Of a stretch of DNA of 64,000 nucleotides, positions 1-8,436 are shown piece by piece. The translations under genes and the position numbers were made by a program. This stretch comes from Microvirga sp. 17 mud 1-3. GTDB lineage: Bacteria > Pseudomonadota > Alphaproteobacteria > Rhizobiales > Beijerinckiaceae. Every line of letters begins with the position of its first letter. The stretch's first letter is position 1. The notes under the pieces were generated by a model. It saw only the letters and a list, made by a program, of their open reading frames with translations, was not told the DNA's origin and did no database searches. The stretch spans positions 3,634,501 through 3,698,500 of the forward strand of contig NZ_CP029481.1 of assembly GCF_003151255.1 (NCBI RefSeq), written 5' to 3'.

Positions 1-588
1 GTCGAACGCGACACCGCCCGTGAGCGCCCAGGCGAGAGCGGATTTCGTGTGAGAGGCCAGCGGAACCGCATCGGCCGGGAAGAGGCGCTGCGCCTCCTCG
101 AACCGGTTGAGACTGACGCCTATGCCGGCCCCGAGATAAGGGGTCACGCGACTCCACAGGGGCAGGTCGATATAGGCGTTGAGGAGAAAGGTCGTGGCCT
201 GGAAATCCGCCCGGTCGAAGGCAAGGTTCGAGGCGCCGAAGCGGCTGCCTTTGTAGGATCCACCGAACCGGTGATCGACCGTGATGTCGGTCCGCAGCCA
301 GGGCGCCATGTGATAGCCGATTCCGGCGCCGATGCTCCCTTCCCGCTCGAAGCGGGCCTTCGCGAGGGGCGGTGTGGCCGCCGTTCCCAGATCGCGCCCA
401 TGGCGCAGCACAGGCTCGTCGAGGCCGATATCGCCGCGCAGGTACCAGCCGGCGCTGACGGGCTCGTCGGAATCGTCCAGGATGGGCGCCGGCGGAAGGT
501 CGGCGGCGCGGGCCTCCGCGGCCGCGAGGCCGAGGGCGAGGCCGCCTGCCACCATGATCGTCACTCGACGCAATCCGCCACTCCGCAC
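1..588 (-). CDS. Outer-membrane beta-barrel protein, N-terminal 196 residues (runs off the window edge)
   Basis: The open frame has no stop before position 1, so the C-terminal part lies outside the window. I chose the GTG at 588 because GGAGG sits five bases upstream. It begins a good Sec signal peptide: two Arg near residues 7-8, a hydrophobic core at 11-24 and an Ala-Arg-Ala cleavage site near 28. The mature part alternates aromatic and small residues, with motifs such as GWYLRGDIG and VTPYLGAGIGVS typical of the eight-stranded porin-like (Omp25/OmpW-like) family of Rhizobiales. It would insert in the outer membrane; no substrate can be assigned. A perfect CtrA-type site lies about 60 bp upstream. 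Family call is firm, exact orthology is not. Confidence 0.8.
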   Translation of the reverse strand, partial: MRSGGLRRVTIMVAGGLALGLAAAEARAADLPPAPILDDSDEPVSAGWYLRGDIGLDEPVLRHGRDLGTAATPPLAKARFEREGSIGAGIGYHMAPWLRTDITVDHRFGGSYKGSRFGASNLAFDRADFQATTFLLNAYIDLPLWSRVTPYLGAGIGVSLNRFEEAQRLFPADAVPLASHTKSALAWALTGGVAFD

Positions 589-648
589 GTGTTCCTCCGG
601 TCCCGGCCATGCGGCGGGCTCTGAAGGCCGAACGTTAAAGGGCAGTGG

Positions 649-663
649 TTAAGGGGCGATTAA
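649..663. promoter_or_regulatory. CtrA-type binding site (TTAA-N7-TTAA)
   Basis: TTAA, seven bases, TTAA is an exact match to the full CtrA consensus. It lies between the divergent outer-membrane gene (start 588) and the DUF2218 gene (start 749), about 60 and 85 bp from the two starts. CtrA itself is not in the window; binding is inferred from the motif only. Confidence 0.5.
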
Positions 664-748
664 CCTTAATTTTCGGTCTATGGACAAAGCCCGACACAGG
701 CGCGGAGGCGCGAATGTTCATGCGGCAGCCATCGAATGGAGACGCACA

Positions 749-1030
749 ATGATCCGATCCAGCGCAAGGGTTTCGACCGCGAATGCCAGCCGCTACCTGC
801 AGCAGCTCAGCAAGCATTGGGCGCACAAGTTCGACGTGACCTATAGCGAGACGCAGAGCACCATCCCGTTCGCCGAGGACCGGAAGGCCGAGTTGACGGC
901 CGGGCCAGATCATCTCGAGATCGTCCTCACGGTCCCGGACGAGGAGAGCCGGAACCGGATGCAGAAGATCATCGAGGACCATCTGAACCGCTTCGCGTTC
1001 AGGGAGGCGCTTGTCTACGACTGGAGCTGA
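749..1030 (+). CDS. DUF2218 family protein
   Basis: Small 93-residue cytosolic protein. The start at 749 is supported by GGAGA six bases upstream and by family length; an upstream ATG at 680 would add an unconserved tail. The sequence shows the DUF2218 pattern: an N-terminal SARVSTANASRYLQQLSKHW segment, a central stretch on the order of a small alpha/beta domain, and a C-terminal ALVYDWS ending. Members are common as single genes in Proteobacteria, sometimes beside iron-siderophore genes, but no biochemical role is established. Here it stands alone, divergent from the outer-membrane protein and convergent with glmM. Confidence 0.8.
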   Translation: MIRSSARVSTANASRYLQQLSKHWAHKFDVTYSETQSTIPFAEDRKAELTAGPDHLEIVLTVPDEESRNRMQKIIEDHLNRFAFREALVYDWS

Positions 1031-1052
1031 GCGACAGGCGTCGAGCGTCCTT

Positions 1053-1095
1053 GCCTCCAAGCCCGCCCCTCACGAAAGGGGCCGGGCTCCAGGGA
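1053..1095. repeat. GC-rich imperfect hairpin between DUF2218 gene and glmM
   Basis: AGCCCGCCCC pairs with GGGGCCGGGCT across a short loop, with one bulged base. It lies between two convergent genes and could end either transcript, but has no T-run. The CCCCTCACGAAAGGGG core resembles other intergenic palindromes in this window. Confidence 0.4.
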
Positions 1096-1104
1096 GAGTG
1101 CAGC

Positions 1105-2475
1105 TCAGGCCGCACCCTTGACGGGAGTATCGGCCAGGGAGGCCGCGCGGCTGACAGCGTCGACCACGTCGTCCACCACGCGGGCGACGAGATCGCTGTC
1201 GTCCCCCTCGGCCATGACCCGGATGACGGGCTCGGTGCCCGAAGGACGGATGACAAGGCGGCCCGTCGCGCCCAGGCGCTCGCGGCCGGCCTCGATGGCC
1301 TTGACCACGGTTTCGGACTGGAGAGGCTTGCCGGACTTGTAGCGCACGTTCTTCAGGATCTGCGGCAGCGGCTCGAAGCAGTGGCAGACCTCGGAGACCG
1401 GGCGGCCAAGCCGCTTGACCACCGCCAGGAGCTGGAGCGCCGCAATGAGGCCATCGCCCGTGGTGGTGTAGTCCGACATGATGATATGGCCGGATTGCTC
1501 GCCGCCCAGGTTGAAGCCATGGGCCCGCATGTGCTCGAGCACGTAGCGGTCGCCGACCGCGGTGCGGACGAGGCTGAGGCCGAGATCGCCGAGATAGCGC
1601 TCGAGGCCGAGATTCGACATGATGGTGGCCACGATGCCGCCCTGGGTCAGGCGCCCATCCTCGTGCCAGGACCGGGCGACGACGCCCATGAGCTGGTCGC
1701 CGTCAACCTTCTGGCCCTTCTCGTCGACGATGAGAACCCGGTCGGCGTCGCCGTCGAGGGCGATGCCCACATCCGCGCGCAGCTCGCGCACCTTGTGGAC
1801 CAGGGCCTCGGGAGCCGTGGAGCCGACCTCGTGGTTGATGTTGAAGCCGTTCGGCTCGACGCCGATGGACATGACTTCGGCACCCAGCTCCCACAAGGCC
1901 TCCGGAGCGACCTTGTAGCCGGCCCCGTTGGCACAGTCGATCACGACCCGCATTCCTTCGAGGTCGAGCTGACGCGGCAGGGTGCGCTTGGCGAATTCGA
2001 TATAGCGGGCATCCGCGCTCTCGATGCGCTTGGCGCGCCCGAGCAGGGAGGAACCGGCGAGGCGGAACGACAGATCGGAATCGATCAGGCGCTCGATCTC
2101 GCGCTCCACTTCGTCGTTGAGCTTGAACCCGTCCGGGCCGAACAGCTTGATGCCGTTATCCTCGTAAGGGTTGTGGGAGGCCGAGATCATGACGCCCAGG
2201 TCACAGCGCATGGAGCGGGTCAGCATGGCGACCGCCGGGGTCGGCATCGGTCCAAGGAGCAGCACGTCCATGCCGACCGACGTGAAGCCGGCCACCAGGG
2301 CGTTCTCGATCATATAGCCGGACAGGCGGGTGTCCTTGCCGATGATGACCCGGTGCCGGTAATCGCCCCGCTGAAACATGAGGCCGGCCGCCTGGCCGAC
2401 CTTGAGAGCCAGGTCCGGCGTGATGACCCCGTTAGCACGCCCGCGGATTCCGTCGGTTCCAAAGTATTTGCGCAC
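1105..2475 (-). CDS. glmM: Phosphoglucosamine mutase
   Basis: Converts glucosamine-6-phosphate to glucosamine-1-phosphate, the step leading to UDP-GlcNAc for peptidoglycan and lipid A. The GTG at 2475 is chosen because it gives the classical N-terminus [11 protein letters not shown] and has GGCGGAG nine bases upstream. The resulting 456 residues fit the family. The catalytic phosphoserine is Ser100 in SASHNP, the Mg-binding loop DGDADR is at 241-246, the sugar-binding loop GEQSGH is at 325-330, and the phosphate-binding RPSGTEP lies near the C-terminus. It is downstream of ftsH on the same strand, the common alphaproteobacterial ftsH-glmM order, but here a two-gene unit and a terminator lie between them. 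Confidence 0.97.
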   Translation of the reverse strand: MRKYFGTDGIRGRANGVITPDLALKVGQAAGLMFQRGDYRHRVIIGKDTRLSGYMIENALVAGFTSVGMDVLLLGPMPTPAVAMLTRSMRCDLGVMISASHNPYEDNGIKLFGPDGFKLNDEVEREIERLIDSDLSFRLAGSSLLGRAKRIESADARYIEFAKRTLPRQLDLEGMRVVIDCANGAGYKVAPEALWELGAEVMSIGVEPNGFNINHEVGSTAPEALVHKVRELRADVGIALDGDADRVLIVDEKGQKVDGDQLMGVVARSWHEDGRLTQGGIVATIMSNLGLERYLGDLGLSLVRTAVGDRYVLEHMRAHGFNLGGEQSGHIIMSDYTTTGDGLIAALQLLAVVKRLGRPVSEVCHCFEPLPQILKNVRYKSGKPLQSETVVKAIEAGRERLGATGRLVIRPSGTEPVIRVMAEGDDSDLVARVVDDVVDAVSRAASLADTPVKGAA

Positions 2476-2707
2476 GTGCTGGTTCTCCGCCTTCTGTAGC
2501 GCCGATATGCGCCTTGGTCTTCTCAAAGCAACCTCCCTGAATCGGGTCAAGACTTTCGCGCAGAACCGGCCATCACAAGTGATGAGCGATTGTTACAGTG
2601 ACGAAGCTCCGCCCCGGTTTGAATTCGGAACTTCGAAGTAGACAGAAAGAAGGTCTTTTGCCGGAAGAGACCCTTCCGGCTACCCCATGGGCCGACTTGA
2701 CTCTACC

Positions 2708-2725
2708 TTGGTACATAGGTACCAA
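2708..2725. promoter_or_regulatory. Perfect 7-bp palindrome upstream of the RHH-like gene
   Basis: TTGGTAC, four bases, GTACCAA forms a perfect inverted repeat ending five bases before the ATG at 2731. Its position over the expected transcription start is typical of an operator. An autoregulatory role for the ribbon-helix-helix-like product is inference. Confidence 0.5.
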
Positions 2726-2730
2726 CGATT

Positions 2731-2976
2731 ATGATCATCGAACGAATCCAGACCGGCGTGCGCCTCGAGAAGAGGCTGGTAAAAGTGCTCAAGGCCCTCG
2801 CCGAGCACCAGGACATGAGCCTCGGAGACCTGATCGAGGGGATTGTCCTGCACGCCTTCGAGGGGAAGCAGCCATTCTCCCCTGAAACGCTCCAAACCAT
2901 TGCGGACCTGCGACGCATCTACGGCCTCACGCTTCAGGCGTCGGACAGTCACAGGCTCAGCGAGGAAAAGCCGTGA
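2731..2976 (+). CDS. Small ribbon-helix-helix-like protein
   Basis: An 81-residue protein I do not recognise by name. Residues 5-12 (RIQTGVRL) look like a beta strand, followed by two predicted helices at about 13-27 and 30-43 split by the MSLGDL turn. That order matches the MetJ/Arc ribbon-helix-helix fold. No Shine-Dalgarno precedes the ATG; a perfect palindrome ends five bases before it, so the message may have little or no leader. It overlaps the next gene by one base (TGATG), so the two are likely translated together. Function could be autoregulation of the pair or an antitoxin-like role; neither is shown. Confidence 0.6.
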   Translation: MIIERIQTGVRLEKRLVKVLKALAEHQDMSLGDLIEGIVLHAFEGKQPFSPETLQTIADLRRIYGLTLQASDSHRLSEEKP

Positions 2977-3419
2977 TGCATCTCGAACGCCGCCATAGCA
3001 TTGTGCTTCCCGCGCCCGTCGCGGAGATTTTCCCGCTCTTCACCCCGAGTGGCGAGACCCTCTGGGTGAAAGGCTGGGAGCCCGAGTTCCTGCATCCGAC
3101 GAATGGCGACACGCAGGACGGCATGGTCTTCCGGACCGAGCACGGGGGCGAGACGACCCTCTGGGCCTGTTGCTTATGGGAGCCCGAGGCTTACCGGGTC
3201 CGGTACGTCCGGGTCACGCCAAACTCGCGCTTCGGCTTCGTCGAGGTCCGGTGCCGCGAGATCGCTGCCGGGCGAACGGAGGCGACCGTCAGCTACGCCT
3301 TCACGGCCCTGAGCGGGGACGGCGAGTCCTATCTTGCCGACCTCGACGAGGAGGCTTTCCGGCGCATGATCGAGGACTGGCGGGTTTCCATCGGCGAATG
3401 GCTTGCGAAGGCCGCATGA
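2976..3419 (+). CDS. SRPBCC (START/AHSA1-like) family protein
   Basis: A 147-residue protein with the features of the SRPBCC ligand-binding fold: an N-terminal strand (RRHSIVLPAPVAEIFPLFTP), a long central sheet with several Trp/Arg, and a C-terminal helix (FRRMIEDWRVSIGEWLAKAA) that would close the pocket. I chose the ATG at 2976, which overlaps the stop of the RHH-like gene as TGATG; a GTG one codon earlier is possible. The pair is probably co-transcribed and coupled. The ligand is unknown. The 3' end runs straight into the ftsH terminator on the opposite strand. Confidence 0.7.
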   Translation: MHLERRHSIVLPAPVAEIFPLFTPSGETLWVKGWEPEFLHPTNGDTQDGMVFRTEHGGETTLWACCLWEPEAYRVRYVRVTPNSRFGFVEVRCREIAAGRTEATVSYAFTALSGDGESYLADLDEEAFRRMIEDWRVSIGEWLAKAA

Positions 3420-3448
3420 AAAAAGCCGGCTGGTGTTCCAGCCGGCTT
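3419..3448 (-). terminator. Rho-independent terminator of ftsH
   Basis: A perfect 11-bp stem (AAGCCGGCTGG with CCAGCCGGCTT, four-base loop) is followed on the minus strand by six T. It starts 22 bases after the ftsH stop. Confidence 0.85.
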
Positions 3449-3470
3449 CGGATCGTAATGTGAGGCCGGA

Positions 3471-5390
3471 TCAGGCCTGGGGCTGGGGCTCCATGCCGCC
3501 GCCGCTCTCCTTGGGCCGGCCGCGGCCAGCGGTCGGGACGGCGGATCCCCGGCTCGACGACAGATTATCGCCGGTGTCGCGGATCGGAGGCTGGCCGTCG
3601 AGGAGGTTGTGGATCTCGTCGCCGGTCAGGGTCTCGTATTCCAAGAGGCCCTTAGCCAGGGTCTCGAGATCGTGGGCCTTCTCGGTCAGGATGCGGCGGG
3701 CATCCTCCAGGCCGGCCTCGACCAGGCGGCGCACCTCGGAGTCGATCTTCTGGGCGGTGGCTTCGGACACGTTCTGCTGACGGCCCATCTGCATGCCGAG
3801 GAAGACCTCGTCCTGGTTCTCGCCATAGGCGACGGTGCCGAGCTCGGGCGAGAAGCCCCACTTGGTCACCATCATCCGGGCGAGGCGCGTGGCCTGCTCG
3901 ATGTCGGACTGGGCGCCCGAGGTCACCTTCTCCTTGCCGAAGATCATCTCCTCGGCGATGCGGCCGCCCATCATGATGGCGAGGCGCGAGGTCATCTGCT
4001 CGAAGCTCATGGAGAGCTTGTCGCGCTCAGGCAGCTGCATGACCATGCCCAGCGCCCGGCCACGGGGGATGATGGTGGCCTTGTGGACCGGGTCGGTCGC
4101 CGGGACGTTGAGGGCGACGATGGCGTGGCCGGCCTCGTGATAGGCCGTCAGGCGCTTCTCGTCGTCGGTCATGACCAGGGTGCGCCGCTCGGCGCCCATC
4201 ATGACCTTGTCCTTCGCGTCCTCGAACTCGTGCATGGTGACGATGCGCTTGCCGCGCCTTGCCGCCAGGAGGGCCGCCTCGTTCACAAGGTTCATCAGGT
4301 CGGCGCCCGAGAAGCCGGGGGTGCCGCGGGCGATGACCTTCAGGTCCACGTCGGGAGCGAGCGGGACCTTGCGCACATGGACGCGCAGGATCTTCTCGCG
4401 GCCGGTGACGTCCGGGTTCGGGACAACGATCTGCCGGTCGAAGCGGCCGGGACGCAGGAGCGCCGGGTCAAGCACGTCGGGGCGGTTCGTCGCCGCGATG
4501 ATGATGATGCCCTCGTTGGCCTCGAAGCCGTCCATCTCCACCAGGAGCTGGTTGAGGGTCTGCTCACGCTCATCGTTGCCGCCGCCGAGGCCGGCGCCGC
4601 GATGGCGGCCGACCGCGTCGATCTCGTCGATGAAGATGATGCAGGGGGCGTTCTTCTTGGCCTGGTCGAACATGTCGCGTACGCGGGAAGCACCCACGCC
4701 CACGAACATCTCGACGAAGTCGGAGCCCGAGATGGTGAAGAACGGCACGTTGGCCTCGCCCGCAACGGCCCGGGCCGTCAGGGTCTTACCCGTGCCGGGA
4801 GGGCCGACGAGCAGCACACCGCGCGGGATGCGGCCGCCGAGGCGCTGGAACTTCTGCGGATCGCGGAGGAATTCCACGATCTCCTGCAGGTCTTCCTTGG
4901 CCTCATCGACGCCCGCGACATCGTCGAAGGTCACGCGGCCATGCGCCTCGGTCAGAAGCTTGGCCTTGGACTTGCCGAAGCCCATGGCCCGGCCCGCGCC
5001 GTTCTGCATCTGCCGCGACAGGAACACCCACGCGCCGATGAACAGCGCGATCGGCAGGATGTTCATGAGGACGGCGATGAACCAGGGGGTGGAGTCGGAT
5101 TGCGGACGGGCCGTGATCTGCACGCCCTTCTGCTGCAGCTTCGTCACCAGGCTCGGATCATTCGGCGCATAGGTCGTGAAGGTACGGCCATCCGTATAGG
5201 TGCCGCTGATCTCCGGACCGGAGATGACCACGTTCGAAATGCGCCCAGCATCGGCATCGCTGAGAAGCTGGCTATAGGCAATGTCGCCGCTGCCGCCACG
5301 ATGGCCCGGGCTCTGGAACAGGGTCACGAGCGCGAGCACCAGCAGGAAGATGACGACCCACAAGGCGAAATTGCGGAAATTTGAATTCAT
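3471..5390 (-). CDS. ftsH: ATP-dependent zinc metalloprotease FtsH
   Basis: Inner-membrane AAA+ protease that degrades misfolded membrane proteins and regulators. The 639 residues hold two membrane segments (about 8-27 and 103-124) flanking a periplasmic domain, Walker A GPPGTGKT at 196-203, Walker B IFIDE at 252-256, the second region of homology [19 protein letters not shown] at 301-319, and the zinc site HEAGH at 418-422. The tail is Gly/Pro-rich and variable, as usual. It follows tilS on the same strand, in the conserved alphaproteobacterial order pal-cpoB-tilS-ftsH. The 143-bp gap to tilS could hold its own promoter. A strong terminator follows. Confidence 0.98.
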   Translation of the reverse strand: MNSNFRNFALWVVIFLLVLALVTLFQSPGHRGGSGDIAYSQLLSDADAGRISNVVISGPEISGTYTDGRTFTTYAPNDPSLVTKLQQKGVQITARPQSDSTPWFIAVLMNILPIALFIGAWVFLSRQMQNGAGRAMGFGKSKAKLLTEAHGRVTFDDVAGVDEAKEDLQEIVEFLRDPQKFQRLGGRIPRGVLLVGPPGTGKTLTARAVAGEANVPFFTISGSDFVEMFVGVGASRVRDMFDQAKKNAPCIIFIDEIDAVGRHRGAGLGGGNDEREQTLNQLLVEMDGFEANEGIIIIAATNRPDVLDPALLRPGRFDRQIVVPNPDVTGREKILRVHVRKVPLAPDVDLKVIARGTPGFSGADLMNLVNEAALLAARRGKRIVTMHEFEDAKDKVMMGAERRTLVMTDDEKRLTAYHEAGHAIVALNVPATDPVHKATIIPRGRALGMVMQLPERDKLSMSFEQMTSRLAIMMGGRIAEEMIFGKEKVTSGAQSDIEQATRLARMMVTKWGFSPELGTVAYGENQDEVFLGMQMGRQQNVSEATAQKIDSEVRRLVEAGLEDARRILTEKAHDLETLAKGLLEYETLTGDEIHNLLDGQPPIRDTGDNLSSSRGSAVPTAGRGRPKESGGGMEPQPQA

Positions 5391-5533
5391 CGGATCAGTT
5401 TCTGCCCCAGAGGGAGACGAACGCGGGGCATGCCCCGCGCGGCTAAACTCAATGTAGGCGTGGAGCCTCCCCTTGCCAAGGGAATGCGGCGCCCATGCGG
5501 CATCTCATGCGGTCTTTGATGAACGGATAGCCC

Positions 5534-6568
5534 TCAAACCGGCGCCCTTCCCCGCCGACGAGGCGGTTCCGGCGCCAGGGTGAGGCCCCCGCGGGCATCG
5601 AGCCGGACCAGCGCCCCTGACACGGTGGCCCGAAAGGCTTCCCCCTTCGCCAGGGCATCCCGGAGCCGACCGACGCAGGCCTCGATACGTTGGAGACGGC
5701 CGGTTTCCGGCCGGATTCCCGCCCTGTCGAGGGCCTGGACGAAGGCCCGGAGCGCGATCTCGAAGGGCTCCTCGGCCAGGGGGGCGGCATCGAGCCGCAA
5801 GCCACCCTCCCCGGCCACGGGCCGAGCCCGGCCCAGGGCCTCGGCGGCCTTGGCATCAAGCGCCTCCTCGGCCTGCCGGGCCCTGCGCGCGAGGCCGGCC
5901 AGGCGCTCGGCCGTCAGGCCCTCCGCAGCGAGGGCCGGCATGAGGCGCCGCCAGCGCACCCGCGCGAAGCGCTCGTCCAGGTTCGAGGGGTCCTCCACGA
6001 AGGGCCACCTTTCCCGGCCGCACAGGGCGAGGAGCATGCTCTTCGGGCAATCAAGGAGCGGCCGGACATGGCGCAGGCCGTCCCGGTCGCGCTCGGGCCG
6101 CATCCCGCCGAGGCCCGCGAGCCCCGACCCCCGCGACAGGCGCATGAGCAGGGTCTCGGCCTGGTCGTCCAGCGTGTGAGCGGTGACGAGGTGGGTGGCG
6201 CCCTCCTCCCGGGCGCAGCCGATCAGAAGCCGGTAGCGCGCCTCGCGGGCCGCCTCCTGAAGACCCGTCCCGGGCTTGGGGCCAGTCCAGACGAGGGTCC
6301 GGTGGGGAAAGCCGAGGCGGGAGGCCTCCGCGGCCACGAAAGCGGCCTCCCGGGCAGCTTCGGGGCGCAGGCCGTGATCCACGGTGGCGACGATCACGGG
6401 CGGCCGGGCAGCGGATCCGCGCCACAGGGCCAGGAGATGCATGAGAGCCATGGAATCCGGCCCGCCTGACACGGCTGCGACGATTCCACGGGCGGAGGAT
6501 AGGGAAAAAAAGAGAGCCTCCAGCCATTCGGCGGAGGCAGGATCAATGGGTGCGGAGGAGCGGGTCAC
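5534..6568 (-). CDS. tilS: tRNA(Ile)-lysidine synthase
   Basis: Modifies the wobble C34 of the minor isoleucine tRNA (CAU anticodon) to lysidine, switching it from Met to Ile reading; essential. The PP-loop ATP-binding signature SGGPDS is at residues 34-39 if the GTG at 6568 is the start. The frame stays open further upstream into cpoB, but those residues are unrelated to the family, so the GTG (no strong ribosome site) is my choice, giving 344 residues. The N-terminal ATPase domain is complete; the C-terminal half is a short, divergent tRNA-binding part as in other Rhizobiales. It lies 43 bp downstream of cpoB and is probably in its operon. Confidence 0.92.
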   Translation of the reverse strand: MTRSSAPIDPASAEWLEALFFSLSSARGIVAAVSGGPDSMALMHLLALWRGSAARPPVIVATVDHGLRPEAAREAAFVAAEASRLGFPHRTLVWTGPKPGTGLQEAAREARYRLLIGCAREEGATHLVTAHTLDDQAETLLMRLSRGSGLAGLGGMRPERDRDGLRHVRPLLDCPKSMLLALCGRERWPFVEDPSNLDERFARVRWRRLMPALAAEGLTAERLAGLARRARQAEEALDAKAAEALGRARPVAGEGGLRLDAAPLAEEPFEIALRAFVQALDRAGIRPETGRLQRIEACVGRLRDALAKGEAFRATVSGALVRLDARGGLTLAPEPPRRRGRAPV

Positions 6569-6611
6569 GCGAAAGGCGGGAGCGGCACGCAGGCCATCCT
6601 CAACCGCACGC

Positions 6612-7577
6612 TCAGCTGCACTTGGACCGGCGCTGCTCGCGCTCGGAGGCCTGGCGCACATTCGGGGAAGCCTGGGGATACTTGCGGTCGAGTTCGCCGA
6701 AGACCGCGCAGGCCCGGTCGCGGGCGCCGAGGCCGTTGAGGGAAATGCCAAGCTTCAGGAGCGCATCGGGCGCACGGGCCGCGCTGGGGTGCTCCGTGGA
6801 CACGTTCAGGAACTGCTCCGCCGCCTCCCGGTAGCGGTTGCGCTGGAGATAGGTCTCGCCGAGCCAGTAGGCGGCTTCGGGCACCAGCTTGTCGCGGGGG
6901 TTGGACTGCAGGAACCGGCGGAAGCCCATCTCGGCCTCCTCGTACTGGCGCTGCGCGAAATAGCCGTAGGCGGTCTCGAAATCGGACCGCGGATCGCCGA
7001 CGCTGGTGGCCGCGACGCTCGGACCGCGGGAGGCCGGAGCGGCCGGGATCGCCCCTGTTGGGATCGCGACCGTGCGGCCGGCGGGATTGATGTCGAGGGG
7101 CGCCGCATCCATGGCCATGTCGTCCTCCTGGATCAGCTCCCCGATTCCGGACACCTGCCCGGGCATCTGGCCCCCGGGAAGGGGAGCGGGCTGGCCCATC
7201 TCCGCCGTGAGAGGGGCCGACGGAGGGGTCGCTCCCAGGGGAAGCGGAGCCCCGGGGGCGCTGGGCGCCTCCGAGGGGTTGAAGACGTCGCTGCGTCGCT
7301 GGGGCTGCGGGGCCGGACGGGCCGGCGCGCTGCCACCGGGCGAGGCCTTGCCGCCCCGGCCCTCCTGGAATCGGTAATCCACGTCTTCCTGGAACTTGCG
7401 GAGCTGCTCCTTGAGAACCTGGTTCTCGTGCTGGAGCTGCTCCATCTGCCCGGACATCTGCCGGAACTGGTTCTCGAGCCGGTTGAGACGGACGATAGCC
7501 TCGGCGGCGTCCTGCGCGGCGGCAGGCCCGGCGAGGGCTGTCAGGAAGGCGAAGAAGACGATCAGTCGGCGCAGCAT
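6612..7577 (-). CDS. cpoB: Cell division coordinator CpoB (YbgF), Tol-Pal system TPR protein
   Basis: Periplasmic protein that links Tol-Pal energy use to peptidoglycan synthesis at the septum. The 321 residues begin with a signal peptide (RRLIVFFAFLTALAGPAA, cleaved before Gln22), then an N-terminal coiled coil at about 28-70 that trimerises the protein, a Pro/Ala-rich linker, and C-terminal TPR repeats from about 195 (QYEEAEMGFRRFL, YREAAEQFLNVS). I moved the start from an upstream codon at 7712 to the ATG at 7577 because only this gives a signal peptide at the N-terminus. It follows pal by 121 bp and precedes tilS. Confidence 0.93.
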   Translation of the reverse strand: MLRRLIVFFAFLTALAGPAAAQDAAEAIVRLNRLENQFRQMSGQMEQLQHENQVLKEQLRKFQEDVDYRFQEGRGGKASPGGSAPARPAPQPQRRSDVFNPSEAPSAPGAPLPLGATPPSAPLTAEMGQPAPLPGGQMPGQVSGIGELIQEDDMAMDAAPLDINPAGRTVAIPTGAIPAAPASRGPSVAATSVGDPRSDFETAYGYFAQRQYEEAEMGFRRFLQSNPRDKLVPEAAYWLGETYLQRNRYREAAEQFLNVSTEHPSAARAPDALLKLGISLNGLGARDRACAVFGELDRKYPQASPNVRQASEREQRRSKCS

Positions 7578-7698
7578 TCTGGAAAACCGTTGAGGTCGCA
7601 GCAAAGGTGCCGATAACACAAATGCGCCGCCACGGCGAGATTGTGGCGGCGCAGCGCGGCCCTTCGCGAATCGGAAGGGAAAAGTCACGTTTTGATCC

Positions 7699-8199
7699 TT
7701 ACGCTCCGGCACCTGCGCTCAGCACCGTGACGGCGCGGCGGTTCTGCGACCAGCAGGAGATGTCGTTGCAGACCGCAACCGGGCGCTCCTTACCGTAGGA
7801 CACGGTGCGCAGGCGCGAGGCGTTGATGCCGCGGGACACCAGATAATCACGCACGTTCTGGGCGCGGCGGGCGCTGAGCGAGAAGTTGTATTCGCGGGTA
7901 CCGCGCTCGTCCGCATGGCCCTCGATGATGAAGGTGTAGTTCGGATAGCGGTTGAGCCACTGGGCCTGCTTGTCGAGGGTCGCGGTGGCGGTCGGGGTCA
8001 GGTCGGTCTGGTCGGTCTCGAAGAACACCCGGTCGCCCACATTGACGACGAAATCCTGGGCGCTGCCCGGCGTGGCTGCTCCGCCGGCCCCGAAGCCGCC
8101 GGCCCCGTCGGCCATTCCATCTTTGTTGGACGAACACGCCGCCGCCCCGAGGGCGAGGACGATGGCAGCGGCGAACTTGACGGCGCGCAACGTCATCAT
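7699..8199 (-). CDS. pal: Peptidoglycan-associated lipoprotein Pal
   Basis: Outer-membrane lipoprotein that binds peptidoglycan and is pulled by TolB/TolA during constriction. The ATG at 8199 is preceded by AAGGAG eight bases upstream. The lipobox LGAAAC puts the lipidated Cys at residue 22. A short Gly-rich linker leads to an OmpA-like domain (about 55-160) with the peptidoglycan-binding stretch EGHADERGTREYNFSLSARR. The protein is 166 residues, usual for Pal. Unlike the standard order, it is not directly behind tolB: about 4.9 kb of mostly plus-strand genes lie upstream, so it must have its own promoter. A TATAGA hexamer at 8242-8247 (minus strand) is a candidate -10. Confidence 0.96.
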   Translation of the reverse strand: MMTLRAVKFAAAIVLALGAAACSSNKDGMADGAGGFGAGGAATPGSAQDFVVNVGDRVFFETDQTDLTPTATATLDKQAQWLNRYPNYTFIIEGHADERGTREYNFSLSARRAQNVRDYLVSRGINASRLRTVSYGKERPVAVCNDISCWSQNRRAVTVLSAGAGA

Positions 8200-8436
8200 T
8201 GGCAATACTCCTTACACAAACGTCTGCCGAACGTTGTGTGATCTATATCGGGCGATGGTTAAGGGACGGTTTTGTCGGTCGGGACGGGCGAAGCTGGATT
8301 AAGGTGAATCGCACCCGGGCCGGGAAACCTGGGCTTAGGGTTAATTAGGAGTAAATGCGGCAAAGAGGTGGCATCGGAGGGCCGGTGACGCACGGCTTGG
8401 CTTTTTGATCGCACGGGCAAGCCGAATGGCCGGTTC

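Noticed and set aside
1051..2499. 482-codon open frame on the plus strand
   Set aside because: Antisense of glmM, whose active-site Ser, metal loop and length are all correct on the minus strand.
3609..5384. 591-codon open frame on the plus strand
   Set aside because: It is the antisense shadow of ftsH in high-GC codon use. It has no ribosome site and no domain.
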